Assembly: GCA_963807235.1 (NCBI GenBank)
Contig: CAWEBF010000017.1
Coordinates: 256,709-320,708, forward strand
Length of the DNA stretch: 64,000 nt
Direction: 5' to 3'
Origin: CAWEBF01 sp963807235
GTDB taxonomy: Bacteria > Acidobacteriota > Vicinamibacteria > Vicinamibacterales > UBA2999
Shown: one piece after another, positions 36,697 through 44,895 of the stretch
Position numbering within the stretch: the stretch's first letter is position 1
Layout: every line of letters starts with the position of its first letter
The notes under the pieces: model-generated
The model's database searches: none
Told to the model about the DNA's origin: nothing
What the model saw: only the letters and a program-made list of their open reading frames with translations
Program-made: the position numbers and the translations under genes

Positions 36697-36705
36697 GGTC
36701 CGTCT

Positions 36706-36972
36706 CTACTCGACGTCCCAGTGGTCCACGATGCCGACCACGCCGGCGTCGGCAGGCACCTCGACGGGGTGGAAGGGAAAGCTCGCCTCCTTGCCCCGAA
36801 CGAAGAACACCGTCTCGCCCACGCCTGCGCCCACGGAGTCCACCGCCACGAGCGTCCGGCCTGCTTTGGACCCGTCCGCGTTCAGCGGCTGGAGGACGAG
36901 CAGCGTCACGCCGGAGAGATTCTCGTCCTTTCGGGTGACCACCACATCGCCGATGACGCGCGCGAGCTGCAT
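36706..36972 (-). CDS. Microcompartment pentameric vertex protein (EutN/CcmL, BMC-P), second copy
   Basis: This 88-residue protein starts at ATG 36972; the frame opens 13 codons earlier, but that part is not homologous. Conserved parts: LARVIGDVVVTRKDENL, LLVLQPLN, LVAVDSVGAGVGETVFFV and DAGVVGIVDHWDVE. A short insert (GKEASFPFHPVEV) replaces the AAG loop of the other two, so this subunit may occupy a distinct vertex or partner surface. Confidence 0.93.
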   Translation of the reverse strand: MQLARVIGDVVVTRKDENLSGVTLLVLQPLNADGSKAGRTLVAVDSVGAGVGETVFFVRGKEASFPFHPVEVPADAGVVGIVDHWDVE

Positions 36973-36988
36973 GATGCGGATGCGAGGG

Positions 36989-37264
36989 TCAGTCGCCGGT
37001 CGCGACGTCAATCGTGTCCACGATGCCGACGATGGCCGCGTCCACGGGACAGTCCTTCATGCCGGCGGCCATGCGCGCCGAGCTGCCGCTGACGATCAGC
37101 ACGGTTTCCCCCACGCCGGCGTCCACGGTGTCGAGCGCCACCAGATAGTTGCCTTCCGGCTTGCCGTGGGGATCCATGGGCCGCGCGATGAGCAGCTTGT
37201 TGCTGACGAGCCGCGGGTCCTTGCGGGTCGCTACGACGGTCCCGACGACGCGGGCGAGGAGCAT
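36989..37264 (-). CDS. Microcompartment pentameric vertex protein (EutN/CcmL, BMC-P), first copy
   Basis: This 91-residue protein has LARVVGTVVATRKDPRL, LLIARPMD, YLVALDTVDAGVGETVLIVSGSSAR and DAAIVGIVDTIDV. It is close to the third copy in length and motif. It lies 18 bp after the hexameric shell gene. Three different BMC-P genes beside one BMC-H is the pattern of the planctomycete/verrucomicrobial (PVM) and PVM-like shell loci. Confidence 0.93.
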   Translation of the reverse strand: MLLARVVGTVVATRKDPRLVSNKLLIARPMDPHGKPEGNYLVALDTVDAGVGETVLIVSGSSARMAAGMKDCPVDAAIVGIVDTIDVATGD

Positions 37265-37282
37265 CGGGGCCTGACGACGACG

Positions 37283-37576
37283 CTAGTTCTTGCCCGCGCC
37301 GGACTTGCCGATGGGGAGCGCGTCTTCGAGGTTCGAGTGCGGGCGCGGGATGACGTGCACGGACACCAGCTCGCCGACGCGGCGAGCGGCTGCGGCTCCG
37401 GCGTCGGTGGCGGCCTTCACGGCGGCCACGTCGCCGCGCACGATGGCCGTGACGTAGCCGGCGCCGATCTTTTCCCAGCCGACCAGCGTCACCTTGGCCG
37501 CTTTGACCATGGCATCGGCCGCCTCGATCATTGCGACCAGGCCTTTGGTCTCGACCATCCCGAGTGCCTCACCCAT
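37283..37576 (-). CDS. Microcompartment hexameric shell protein (BMC-H)
   Basis: This 97-residue protein has a single BMC domain of the PduA/EutM type: ALGMVETKGLVAMIEAADAMVKAA, then VGWEKIGAGYVTAIVRGDVAAV around the central pore loop, and GELVSVHVIPRPHSNLE at the end. Hexamers tile the shell facets. Its ribosome-binding site GAGGGA is 6 bp upstream, the clearest in the operon, consistent with high shell expression. The short C-terminal tail (LPIGKSGAGKN) is basic. Confidence 0.96.
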   Translation of the reverse strand: MGEALGMVETKGLVAMIEAADAMVKAAKVTLVGWEKIGAGYVTAIVRGDVAAVKAATDAGAAAARRVGELVSVHVIPRPHSNLEDALPIGKSGAGKN

Positions 37577-37597
37577 GCGCGTCCCTCGTCAGGTAAC

Positions 37598-37646
37598 GCC
37601 GGCCGCGCCGGCACAAGTGTCTGCCGAACCGGCTTAACGCCGGTTC
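37598..37646 (-). promoter_or_regulatory. Two hairpins between the aldolase and shell genes
   Basis: GAACCGGC-TTAAC-GCCGGTTC (37626-37646) is an 8-bp perfect stem; GCCGGC-CGC-GCCGGC (37598-37612) is a 6-bp stem. Both lie in the only sizeable gap inside the operon, just after the aldolase stop and before the BMC-H ribosome-binding site. Without a U-tract they are better candidates for an RNA processing or stability element that raises shell-protein mRNA over enzyme mRNA. Confidence 0.45.
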
Positions 37647-38506
37647 TTATTCCCGCAAACTTCGGACGGCGTCGGTGATGAGCGCCGTCAACTCGCCGTA
37701 TGTTAGTCGAATTTCCCCGTCCCTGCTCGCCCGCCGCAGCACCAGGTCCACGTCGGCTACCAGGCGTTCGGTCGCCGATTCCGGCGCTTCGAGCACCTGG
37801 CACACCGCGTCGTCCATCGTGGCGGCTTCAGCCGGGTCCGCACAGAGCGGTGCGGGCGAGGCGATGCCGTACGCGCCGCGAAGACCCTGCAGCCGCTCCA
37901 CCTCCTCACGCGAAATCAGGTGCTCGCGGCCCAGCATGCGCGCGACGAAACTGATCTTCGCGAAGTGCTCGATCGTCTCCATCTTGTAATAGGCCGACGC
38001 CACGTCCTTGCCGCAGGTCACGGCGCCGTGGTTGGCCAGCAGCATGCCGTCGTGCGCCTTGATGTACTTGCGCACCGCCGCCGGCAGTTCCTCCGTGGAC
38101 GGCGTACCGTACGCGGCGATGGGAATGCTGCCGAGAGTGGTCACGACCTCGGCCAGCACCGCGCGGGTGAGCGGGATGCCGGCCACGGCAAACCCGGTGG
38201 CGACGGGCGGATGCGCATGCACCACGGCGTTCATGTCGGGCCGGTTGCGGTACACCTCGAGGTGCATCGGCAGCTCCGACGACGCCTCCCGGTCGCCCGA
38301 GAGCTTCTCGCCCTGGTAGCTGACGATCACCATCATGTCGGGCGTCATGTAGCCCTTGGGGACGCTTCGGGCGTGGTGATCAATCGCTTGTCGTCCAGCC
38401 GCGCGCTGATGTTGCCGTCGTTGGACGCCACATAGCCGCGTGCGTTCATCCGGCGGCCGATTTCCACGATGTCGGCCCGCAGCTGCTCCTCGAGGCGCGA
38501 GCTCAC
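37647..38506 (-). CDS. Class II aldolase (L-fuculose-phosphate aldolase-like), frameshifted
   Basis: This zinc aldolase is about 286 residues long once one missing base near 38367 is restored. Motifs: NDGNISAR near residue 30, then after the break KGYMTPDMMV, HAHPPVATGFAVAG (zinc His pair) and LANHGAVTCG. It starts at GTG 38506, overlapping the YHS gene stop. The last 20 residues (LTYGELTALITDAVRSL) form an amphipathic helix after a flexible stretch, typical of an encapsulation peptide. Such aldolases split fuculose- or rhamnulose-1-phosphate into DHAP and lactaldehyde inside PVM-type microcompartments. Confidence 0.85.
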
Positions 38507-38767
38507 GCCGACCTCTGGAAGGAGTCGCGGCACGTGGCGGAGCAGAAGTAGTGCGTCGTCGCCGCGGGCGTCGATGGCCAGCGAGGCCGTAGGATCGATC
38601 CAAGTGCCGCACACCGGATCACGCACCAGCTTGACGGGGGCTCCCCCGCGGCCGCGGCGGCGATCCTTGGGCAGTCCGCCGAAGGTGTCGATCACGCCGT
38701 CCACGAAGCGCCAGAACGCCCACGCGACCGCGAGCAGGAGCACGAGGACGAGCAGGGCGCGTATCAC
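38503..38767 (-). CDS. Membrane-anchored YHS/PP0621-like protein (frameshifted)
   Basis: This small protein is about 87 residues long once one extra base near 38550 is removed. An N-terminal helix (RALLVLVLLLAVAWAFW) anchors it. LVRDPVCGTWIDP begins a YHS-like domain; after the break the other frame supplies HYFCSATCRDSFQRSA and a TGA stop, giving the usual third and fourth Cys. Such domains may bind metal. It starts with GTG overlapping the TPR gene stop and ends overlapping the aldolase start. Confidence 0.75.
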
Positions 38768-39390
38768 TGTCCGCCCGCGGCACCGCCGGTCGTGTTGTTG
38801 TGCGCCGCGGCGGCCACGCCCTCGAGCGCCCGTCGCGCGGCCTGGCCCTCGGGACTATCGGGCGCCAGGTCCACGACCTTTTTCCACTCGGCCGAGGCGC
38901 CCTTCAGGTCCTCTTTGCCGAACGCGAGCACGATGCCCTTGTTGAGGAGCGTCTTGGTGTGCTTGGGGTCGATCGCGAGACTGCGCTCGAAGGTGGCCAG
39001 CGCGTCGGCGGTGCGGTTCAGGTAGTAGTAGCTGACGCCGAGATCCGTGTTGGCATCCACGTTCCTGGGCTCCAGCTTCACCGTGCGTTCGTACCACCTG
39101 ATCGCGTCGTCCCAGCGCTCGGCGTCGAAATAGGTGTTCGCCAGCTGCAAGGCCGCCGAGGCGTTGTTGGGATCGCTCGTGAGGATCGTGGTCAGCGATT
39201 GCACCTTGGCTTCGTCCAGCGGGGGGGCCTGGCGCTGCGTGTTCCCGCCGGTCTCAGTGGCGGACTGCGCGGCGGGAGCCGCCGCCGGCGCACTGCCCGC
39301 GGACCGCGACTGCTGAGAGCCGATCACCCAGCCCAGAATGATGCCGAAACACATCCCGGCGACGGCGAACACGGCTGATTCGAGCTTCAT
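38764..39390 (-). CDS. Membrane-anchored TPR protein
   Basis: This 208-residue protein has one N-terminal helix (SAVFAVAGMCFGIILGWVIG), an Ala/Gln-rich linker, then about three tetratricopeptide repeats from residue 70 (NNASAALQLANTYFDAERWDDAIRWYERTV; NVDANTDLGVSYYYLNRTADALATFERSL; KTLLNKGIVLAFGKEDL). It resembles CcmI/NrfG-like TPR proteins without their other domains. It is the first gene of the run leading into the microcompartment genes, to which it is coupled by GTGA overlaps. Confidence 0.82.
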   Translation of the reverse strand: MKLESAVFAVAGMCFGIILGWVIGSQQSRSAGSAPAAAPAAQSATETGGNTQRQAPPLDEAKVQSLTTILTSDPNNASAALQLANTYFDAERWDDAIRWYERTVKLEPRNVDANTDLGVSYYYLNRTADALATFERSLAIDPKHTKTLLNKGIVLAFGKEDLKGASAEWKKVVDLAPDSPEGQAARRALEGVAAAAHNNTTGGAAGGQ

Positions 39391-39429
39391 GATAAGAAAA
39401 ACCGATCTTACTGGATTTGTTGCGAGCCG

Positions 39430-40167
39430 CTATCCCGCCAGCACCTGCAGGTACTCGCGAACGCTGCGCTCGAGGCCGACGAAAAGCGCGTGGCTCACGA
39501 GCGCATGGCCGATCGAGACCTCCACCAGGTTCGGCAGGCCGCGAAAGAGCACCAGGTTGTCCAGGTCCAGGTCGTGCCCGGCGTTGACCCCCAGACCCAA
39601 CGAGTCGGCCAGGCGAGCGGCGCGTGTATACCTCTCGAACGACGCGCGCGCGGCCAAGTCTCCGGCCTCGAACGCGCGGGCGAAGGGCTCCGTGTACAGC
39701 TCGACCCGCTGCGCCCCGGTGGACGCCGCCCAGCGAATGGGCTCGTCGTTCGGATCGACGAAGAGGCTGACCCGAACCCCCGCGGCCAGGCACCGAACGA
39801 TGGCATCGACGAGCGCCTGGGACCTGACGTCGGCCGACCAACCGGCCTGGCTGGTGATCTCGCCGGGCCGCACCGGGACCAGCGTGCACTGGTCGGGCCG
39901 GACCTCTTCGACCAGCTCCACGAAATCCGGCCGCGGGTCGCCCTCGATGTTGTACTCGACGCGTCCGCGCAAGGGCGCCAGCTCACGCGCGATTTCCCGG
40001 ACGTCGGCGGCGGTGATGTGCCGCGCGTCGGCCCGCGGGTGCACGGTGATGCCCGGGGCGCCGGCGGCCACGCACGTGCCAACGGCTTCGAGCACCGAGG
40101 GGACGCGCCCGCCCCGCGAGTTGCGGACCGTGGCGATCTTGTTGACGTTGACCGACAGCTTCACCAT
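39430..40167 (-). CDS. pdxJ: Pyridoxine 5'-phosphate synthase
   Basis: This 245-residue TIM-barrel enzyme condenses 1-deoxyxylulose-5-phosphate with 3-amino-2-oxopropyl phosphate, the last step of de novo vitamin B6 synthesis. Motifs: LSVNVNKIATVRNSRG, GITVHPRADARHI, YNIEGDP, CTLVPVRPGEITSQAGW, VSLFVDP, RVELYTEPFA, VNAGHDL and VSIGHALVSHA. The start is ATG 40167. It lies downstream of no obvious partner and is divergent from the PQQ dehydrogenase gene. Confidence 0.96.
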   Translation of the reverse strand: MVKLSVNVNKIATVRNSRGGRVPSVLEAVGTCVAAGAPGITVHPRADARHITAADVREIARELAPLRGRVEYNIEGDPRPDFVELVEEVRPDQCTLVPVRPGEITSQAGWSADVRSQALVDAIVRCLAAGVRVSLFVDPNDEPIRWAASTGAQRVELYTEPFARAFEAGDLAARASFERYTRAARLADSLGLGVNAGHDLDLDNLVLFRGLPNLVEVSIGHALVSHALFVGLERSVREYLQVLAG

Positions 40168-40233
40168 GCGGCGCTTCGATCGTATCGCAGGCGGCTGGGC
40201 GCGATAGACTCTCGCCCAGACAGGAGCGTGACC

Positions 40234-41982
40234 ATGGCGTGGCGACGCGCGCGTTTGCTCGGCTCGATGCTGGTACTGGCGGTTCTCGCGACAACGGCGT
40301 CCGCACTGATCGCCGGAGCCCAGCAAGGCGGCAGGGGCAGGTCCGTCGATTGGGCCCTGCACAACCTGGATCTCTTCGGCAGCCGCTATTCCACGCTCGA
40401 CCAGATTTCGGCCGCGAACGTGAAGACGCTGACACCCCGCTGGCTGTTTCAATACGGCATCATCGACGGCGTCAGCAACCAGACCACGCCGATCGTCGTG
40501 GGCGGCACGATGTACGTGACCGATCCGCGGGGCGGCGTCTACGCGCTCGACGCGGCCGATGGCCGCCTGCTCTGGAGCTTCGACGTCACGAACCTCATCG
40601 GAGGAGGCCGGCGCGAGGGCTACGTCTTCCGGAACCGCGGTGCGGCCTATGCGGACGGCGTCGTGTACACGGCGGCCGGCTCGTTCCTGTTCGCGCTCGA
40701 CGCGAAGACCGGCAAGCCCCTCCCCACGTTTGGCACCAACGGCCAGGCTGCCGTGATTCTCGACGTGATCAAGGAACGCTTCCCCGACGCCAAGACAGCC
40801 ATCAGCCTCGGCTACTGGTTCACCACGGCACCGCAGGTCCACAACGGCGTGATCTACATCGGGAGCACGCGCAGCGAGAGCCACATCCCGGGCGGCCACG
40901 TCCTGGCCGTGGATGCCAAGACCGGCAAGGTGAAGTGGCACTTCAACACCATCCCGCAGGACGAGAAGGATCAGGGCTGGGACATTGCCGGGCCCACGTG
41001 GGTGGGCGGCGAGCGGAACGGCGGCGGCATCTGGGAGACGCCGTCGATCGATCCCGCGCTGGGCATGATCTACGTGGCCGTCGGCAACCCGTTCGGCGAC
41101 ACCACGAAGCGCGCGGGCATCAACCTGTTCACCGATTGCATCCTCGCGCTCTCGCTCGAGACCGGCACGCTCAAGTGGTACTTCCAGCAGACCCACCACG
41201 ACGTGTGGGACTACGACTCCGGCAATCAGCCCATCCTCTTCGACATGCAGGTGGGCGGAAAGCCCGTCAAGGCCCTGGCCGAGGCCAGCAAGAACGGCTA
41301 CCTGTACATCCTGGATCGCGAAACGGGTAAACCCGTGCACTCGATCCGCGAGATGCCGGTCCCCACGGAGGTGGCTCGTCCGGGCGAATCCGCCTGGCCC
41401 ACGCAGCCGATTCCGTTCACGGCCAGCGGAAAGCAGATGCAGCCCGTGTCGCCGGTGTTCCCCACGGACATTCCGGCGGATCGCCTGGCCAAAAACAAGC
41501 TGGTGCCGCACTTCACGCAGCCGGGCCCGAACATGATTTACGCGCCAGGGACGGGAGGCGGCGCTAACTACGGGCCGCTGTCGTACAGCCCCCGCACGGG
41601 GCTGCTGTACGTCAACGCGATCGACGAGCCGCTCAATTCCGGCAGGCCGGCGCGCGGCTACCTGTCCGCGTTCGATCCCACGACCGGTGAGCTGGCGTGG
41701 CAGAAGAGCTACGACGGCTGGGGCCAGGCGGGATCCGTCGTGACGGCGAGCGGCTTGCTGTTCGTGGGCACCGGCAGCAACGAAGCCGGCTACTTCATGG
41801 CCTACGATGCAAAGAGCGGCGAGCTGCTGTGGCGTTTCAACACCGGAGCTGGCGTGTTCTCATCTCCGTCGGTCTACATGGTGAACGGAGAACAGTTCGT
41901 GACGGTGGGCTCTGGCGGCGGCGACCGCGGCCGGAGGGGCGGCGATCTCATCCTCAGCTTCGCCCTGCCCGCCCGAAGGTGA
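40234..41982 (+). CDS. PQQ-dependent dehydrogenase (quinoprotein, secreted)
   Basis: This 582-residue protein starts at ATG 40234 behind AGGAG. After a signal peptide the chain is an eight-bladed propeller of the quinoprotein alcohol/glucose dehydrogenase type: WALHNLDLFGSRYSTLDQI, repeated W-docking motifs (GVYALDAADGRLLWSFD, VDAKTGKVKWHFN, LSLETGTLKWYFQ) and HHDVWDYDSGNQPILFD with the catalytic Asp. The adjacent Cys pair of methanol dehydrogenases is not seen. It would pass electrons to the diheme cytochrome encoded 28 bp downstream. Confidence 0.9.
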   Translation: MAWRRARLLGSMLVLAVLATTASALIAGAQQGGRGRSVDWALHNLDLFGSRYSTLDQISAANVKTLTPRWLFQYGIIDGVSNQTTPIVVGGTMYVTDPRGGVYALDAADGRLLWSFDVTNLIGGGRREGYVFRNRGAAYADGVVYTAAGSFLFALDAKTGKPLPTFGTNGQAAVILDVIKERFPDAKTAISLGYWFTTAPQVHNGVIYIGSTRSESHIPGGHVLAVDAKTGKVKWHFNTIPQDEKDQGWDIAGPTWVGGERNGGGIWETPSIDPALGMIYVAVGNPFGDTTKRAGINLFTDCILALSLETGTLKWYFQQTHHDVWDYDSGNQPILFDMQVGGKPVKALAEASKNGYLYILDRETGKPVHSIREMPVPTEVARPGESAWPTQPIPFTASGKQMQPVSPVFPTDIPADRLAKNKLVPHFTQPGPNMIYAPGTGGGANYGPLSYSPRTGLLYVNAIDEPLNSGRPARGYLSAFDPTTGELAWQKSYDGWGQAGSVVTASGLLFVGTGSNEAGYFMAYDAKSGELLWRFNTGAGVFSSPSVYMVNGEQFVTVGSGGGDRGRRGGDLILSFALPARR

Positions 41983-42010
41983 ATTACACTCGGCGCCGGA
42001 GGATTTCGCG

Positions 42011-42982
42011 ATGAACGCACGTCTTGTGGCGATGGCTCTGGCGCTGGTGCTGGCGGTGTCTGTCGGGCTCGAATCGCAGGGCGTGCAGTCAACGGCGCTA
42101 CCCTCTCCCGCGGGCCGCGAGCCGGCGTGGGCGTTTCCCGTGCAGGCCGGAACGCTGCCGCCCGAACCGCCAGGACCCAAGACCGTCCCCGGCAGCACGA
42201 AGCAGTACACGCCACCGCAGATCGACGACCTGCTGAACCCGCCCGACTGGTTCCCGGACGAGCACAAGCCCGGACCAGGCATCGTGGTGAAAGGCCGCGG
42301 CGGCGCGCTGGCCTGCGGGTCGTGCCACCTGATGTCGGGGCTCGGCCACCCGGAGTCCGCCGATCTCACTGGCTACACGGCCGACTACCTCGTGCAGCAG
42401 ATGCTGGACTTCAAGGCCGGCACGCGGCGCGACTACGCGCGCATGAACGGCATCTCGAAGGAAGTGTCCGATCAGGAATCGCGCGAAGCGGCCGAATGGT
42501 TCGCGTCGCTGCCGCGCCAGAGGTGGTCACGCGTGGTGGAAGCCGCCATGGTGCCGCGCACGTTCGTCGGGCAGGGCCGCATGCGGTTCGTGGACCCGAA
42601 AGCCACCGGAATGGAGCCGATCGGCAACCGCATCATCACGCTGCCAGAGGATCAGGAGCGCGCGAGGCTGCGCGATCCGAAGTCCGGTTTCGTGTCCTAC
42701 GTGCCGCCGGGCAGCCTGGCCAAGGGCAAGGCGCTGGTGGAGACGGGCGGCGGCGGCAAGACGATCGCGTGCGCCATCTGCCACGGCGGCGGGATGAAGG
42801 GGTTGGCCAACGTGCCGCGGCTGGCCGGCGTGCACCCGATCTACATCGCTCGCCAGCTGTATCTGTTCAAGGACGGCTCGCGCAAGGGACCTGATGCGCC
42901 GTTGATGAATCTGCCGGTCGCGCAGCTCACCGACGAGGACATTCTCAACATCTCCGCGTACGTCGGTTCGCTAACGCCGTAG
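42011..42982 (+). CDS. Diheme cytochrome c, electron acceptor of PQQ dehydrogenase
   Basis: This 323-residue secreted protein has two CxxCH heme sites (ACGSCHLMSG at about 101-110 and ACAICHGGG near 256-264). Each domain ends with a typical YLVQQMLDFKAGTRRD or YIARQLYLFKDGSRKG helix. GGAGG lies 8 bp before the start ATG. It follows the PQQ dehydrogenase by 28 bp, so the two are probably one periplasmic oxidation module feeding a terminal oxidase. Confidence 0.92.
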   Translation: MNARLVAMALALVLAVSVGLESQGVQSTALPSPAGREPAWAFPVQAGTLPPEPPGPKTVPGSTKQYTPPQIDDLLNPPDWFPDEHKPGPGIVVKGRGGALACGSCHLMSGLGHPESADLTGYTADYLVQQMLDFKAGTRRDYARMNGISKEVSDQESREAAEWFASLPRQRWSRVVEAAMVPRTFVGQGRMRFVDPKATGMEPIGNRIITLPEDQERARLRDPKSGFVSYVPPGSLAKGKALVETGGGGKTIACAICHGGGMKGLANVPRLAGVHPIYIARQLYLFKDGSRKGPDAPLMNLPVAQLTDEDILNISAYVGSLTP

Positions 42983-42996
42983 GGCTACAGGCCGGC

Positions 42997-44877
42997 GTGC
43001 GTGTTGATCGGCGGCTCCGGGTCATCATCGGACTCGATGTACTCGCGGCCGTCCTGGCCATCCTGTCCGCAGCGATCGGACACTTCGGCGGGCTGAGCGC
43101 TCAGCTCGCCGGCATGCGCGTGTCGGCCCGAACGCCGGCGCGCGCGCTCGTTGCGCTCGGCGCCGTCCTCGTCCTGCGGCTGTTCCTCGACCGGCGCACC
43201 GGCCCGCTGGGTCTGGCACGTGCCGCGTGGCTGCGCCTGCTGCCCCCGCCGGGCTCCGATCCGTTTCTCGTCCCGCCGCCTCCGGGGGGACTGCGGCGCG
43301 CGGTCTACGCCGGGCTCGGAATGGCGCTCGCGCTGGCGGTTCTGCTCCACGACCAGCTCGGGCAGATGTACTCGGTTCCCGACCCTGGCGACCCGCTGTT
43401 CTCCATGTGGCGGATTGGCTGGGTGACGCACCAGATCGTCAGGGATCCGGCGCGTCTTTTCGACGCCAACATCTTCCATCCCGAGCCGCTCACGCTGACA
43501 TTGTCGGATCCGATGATCCTGACAGCGCTGCTGTCGGCCCCGCTGCTGGCCCTGGGAGTCCATCCGGCGGTCGCCTACAACGTCGTGTTTCTGCTGGCCT
43601 TCTGGCTGTCGGGCCTGGCCGCCTATCTCCTTGTCGAGCGGCTGACCGGCTCGGCCCCCGCGGCGTTTGTCGCAGGCCTGACCTACGCGTGTGCCTCGTT
43701 CCGATTCGATCACTACAGCCATCTGGAAATCCAGATGACCTGCTGGACGCCGCTGGGCCTCCTGGCGCTGCACCACTTCCTCTCCACCGGCAGATGGGGG
43801 TGGGCCATCGCGTGTGGGCTGGCAGCTGTCGCACAGCTCTATTCGTCGATGTACTTCGCCGTGTTCTTCCTGCTGTACGCGGCGATCGTCGGCAGCAGTC
43901 TGTTGATCCTCCATCGCCCGCCGATTCGCCGGCTGTTGTTGCCGATCGCTGCCGCCGCGGCATTGGCGGCCGCGCTTGCAACCCCGCTTGCGCGGCCGTT
44001 TCTGGCCGCGCAGCCGGCGAAAGGAGAGCGCGGTCCCACGGAAGTCACGTACTACAGCGCCGAGCCGGCAGACTACTTGCGCGCGAATCGCTTCAGCGCG
44101 CTCTGGAAGGACCGTCTGCCGGGCGCCGGGCCCGAGCGCGCACTCTTTCCCGGTGCCGCGCCGCTCGCGCTGGCGGCCCTGGGCCTCGTCCCGCCGCTCG
44201 GTACCGTACAGCTCGCGTATGCGGCCGGCCTGCTCGTATCGTTCGATGGGTCCCTGGGCCTCAAGGGTCTGACCTACCCGTACCTGTACCGCTGGTTCGC
44301 ACCCATTCGCGGCCTTCGGGTGCCGGCGCGGTTCGTGGCCATCGTCAGCCTGACGCTCTCGATCTTCGCCGGATTCGGCGCGCGCTTCCTGCTGCGGCGC
44401 TGCGGCTCGCGAGCGCGGGCGAACGCCGTGTTTGCTGGCCTCGTCGGCCTGGTGGTGGCCGACGCCTGGCCGGCGCTGAGTTTGACGCCGGTGTTCGACC
44501 CGCCGGCGATCTACGAAACGTTGAAGAACACGCCCGGCGCGATAGTGGCCGAGTTCCCGGTGCCATACGACGAGATCGACAACATCCCGTACATGTATTT
44601 TTCATTGGGCCACTGGGCGCCGCTCGTGAACGGCTACAGCGGCTTCATTCCGCAGTCTTACGCCGAATTCGTGAAGGACGTCGCCACTTTCCCCGACGCT
44701 GACGCCATGGGCGCTCTTCGGCGCCGCGGCGTGACCCACGTCACGGTCAATTGCGGACTGGGATACGCAGGGTGCGACGCGCTGCAGGCTCTGGCGAAGC
44801 AGTCGGCGGCCTTGACACTGGTCGTGGAGACCGAGTGGCGTGGAAAGACGGTGGACCTGTATGTCGTTGGTCGTTAG
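42997..44877 (+). CDS. Multi-pass membrane protein, GT-C glycosyltransferase-like
   Basis: This 626-residue protein starts with GTG at 42997, 14 bp after the cytochrome stop. It has about 11 hydrophobic helices. The loop YSVPDPGDPLFSMWRIGWV is the acidic first periplasmic loop expected of GT-C enzymes; FDANIFHP and TYACASFRFDHYSHLEIQMT follow. The C-terminal 110 residues are soluble (FPVPYDEIDNIPYMYFS, VTHVTVNCGLGYAGCDAL). It might move lipid-linked sugars; substrate unknown. Its last residues and stop are encoded by a heptamer array. Confidence 0.75.
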   Translation: MRVDRRLRVIIGLDVLAAVLAILSAAIGHFGGLSAQLAGMRVSARTPARALVALGAVLVLRLFLDRRTGPLGLARAAWLRLLPPPGSDPFLVPPPPGGLRRAVYAGLGMALALAVLLHDQLGQMYSVPDPGDPLFSMWRIGWVTHQIVRDPARLFDANIFHPEPLTLTLSDPMILTALLSAPLLALGVHPAVAYNVVFLLAFWLSGLAAYLLVERLTGSAPAAFVAGLTYACASFRFDHYSHLEIQMTCWTPLGLLALHHFLSTGRWGWAIACGLAAVAQLYSSMYFAVFFLLYAAIVGSSLLILHRPPIRRLLLPIAAAAALAAALATPLARPFLAAQPAKGERGPTEVTYYSAEPADYLRANRFSALWKDRLPGAGPERALFPGAAPLALAALGLVPPLGTVQLAYAAGLLVSFDGSLGLKGLTYPYLYRWFAPIRGLRVPARFVAIVSLTLSIFAGFGARFLLRRCGSRARANAVFAGLVGLVVADAWPALSLTPVFDPPAIYETLKNTPGAIVAEFPVPYDEIDNIPYMYFSLGHWAPLVNGYSGFIPQSYAEFVKDVATFPDADAMGALRRRGVTHVTVNCGLGYAGCDALQALAKQSAALTLVVETEWRGKTVDLYVVGR

Positions 44878-44889
44878 TCGTTGGTCGTA
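44863..44889. repeat. Heptamer array, family D (GTCGTTR)
   Basis: Units gtcgttg, gtcgtta, gtcgttg, gtcgtaa encode the final VVGR and TAG stop of the membrane protein and extend towards the convergent stop of the next gene. Confidence 0.85.
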
Positions 44890-44895
44890 AGAACG

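Noticed and set aside
36194..37678. 494-codon plus-strand frame over the microcompartment genes
   Set aside because: It is antisense to five recognisable shell and cargo genes and has no recognisable domains.
40193..40217. Short stem CTGGGCG/CGCCCAG between pdxJ and the PQQ dehydrogenase
   Set aside because: It is a 7-bp stem with an 11-base loop in a divergent promoter gap and is too weak to call a regulatory element.
40168..41511. Minus-strand extension of pdxJ across the PQQ dehydrogenase
   Set aside because: PdxJ homology starts at ATG 40167 and the upstream frame is antisense to a well-supported gene.
42985..43914. 309-codon minus-strand frame antisense to the membrane glycosyltransferase-like gene
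   Set aside because: Composition is that of an out-of-frame GC-rich shadow (Gln/Arg/His-rich), with no motif, while the plus strand encodes a coherent membrane protein.
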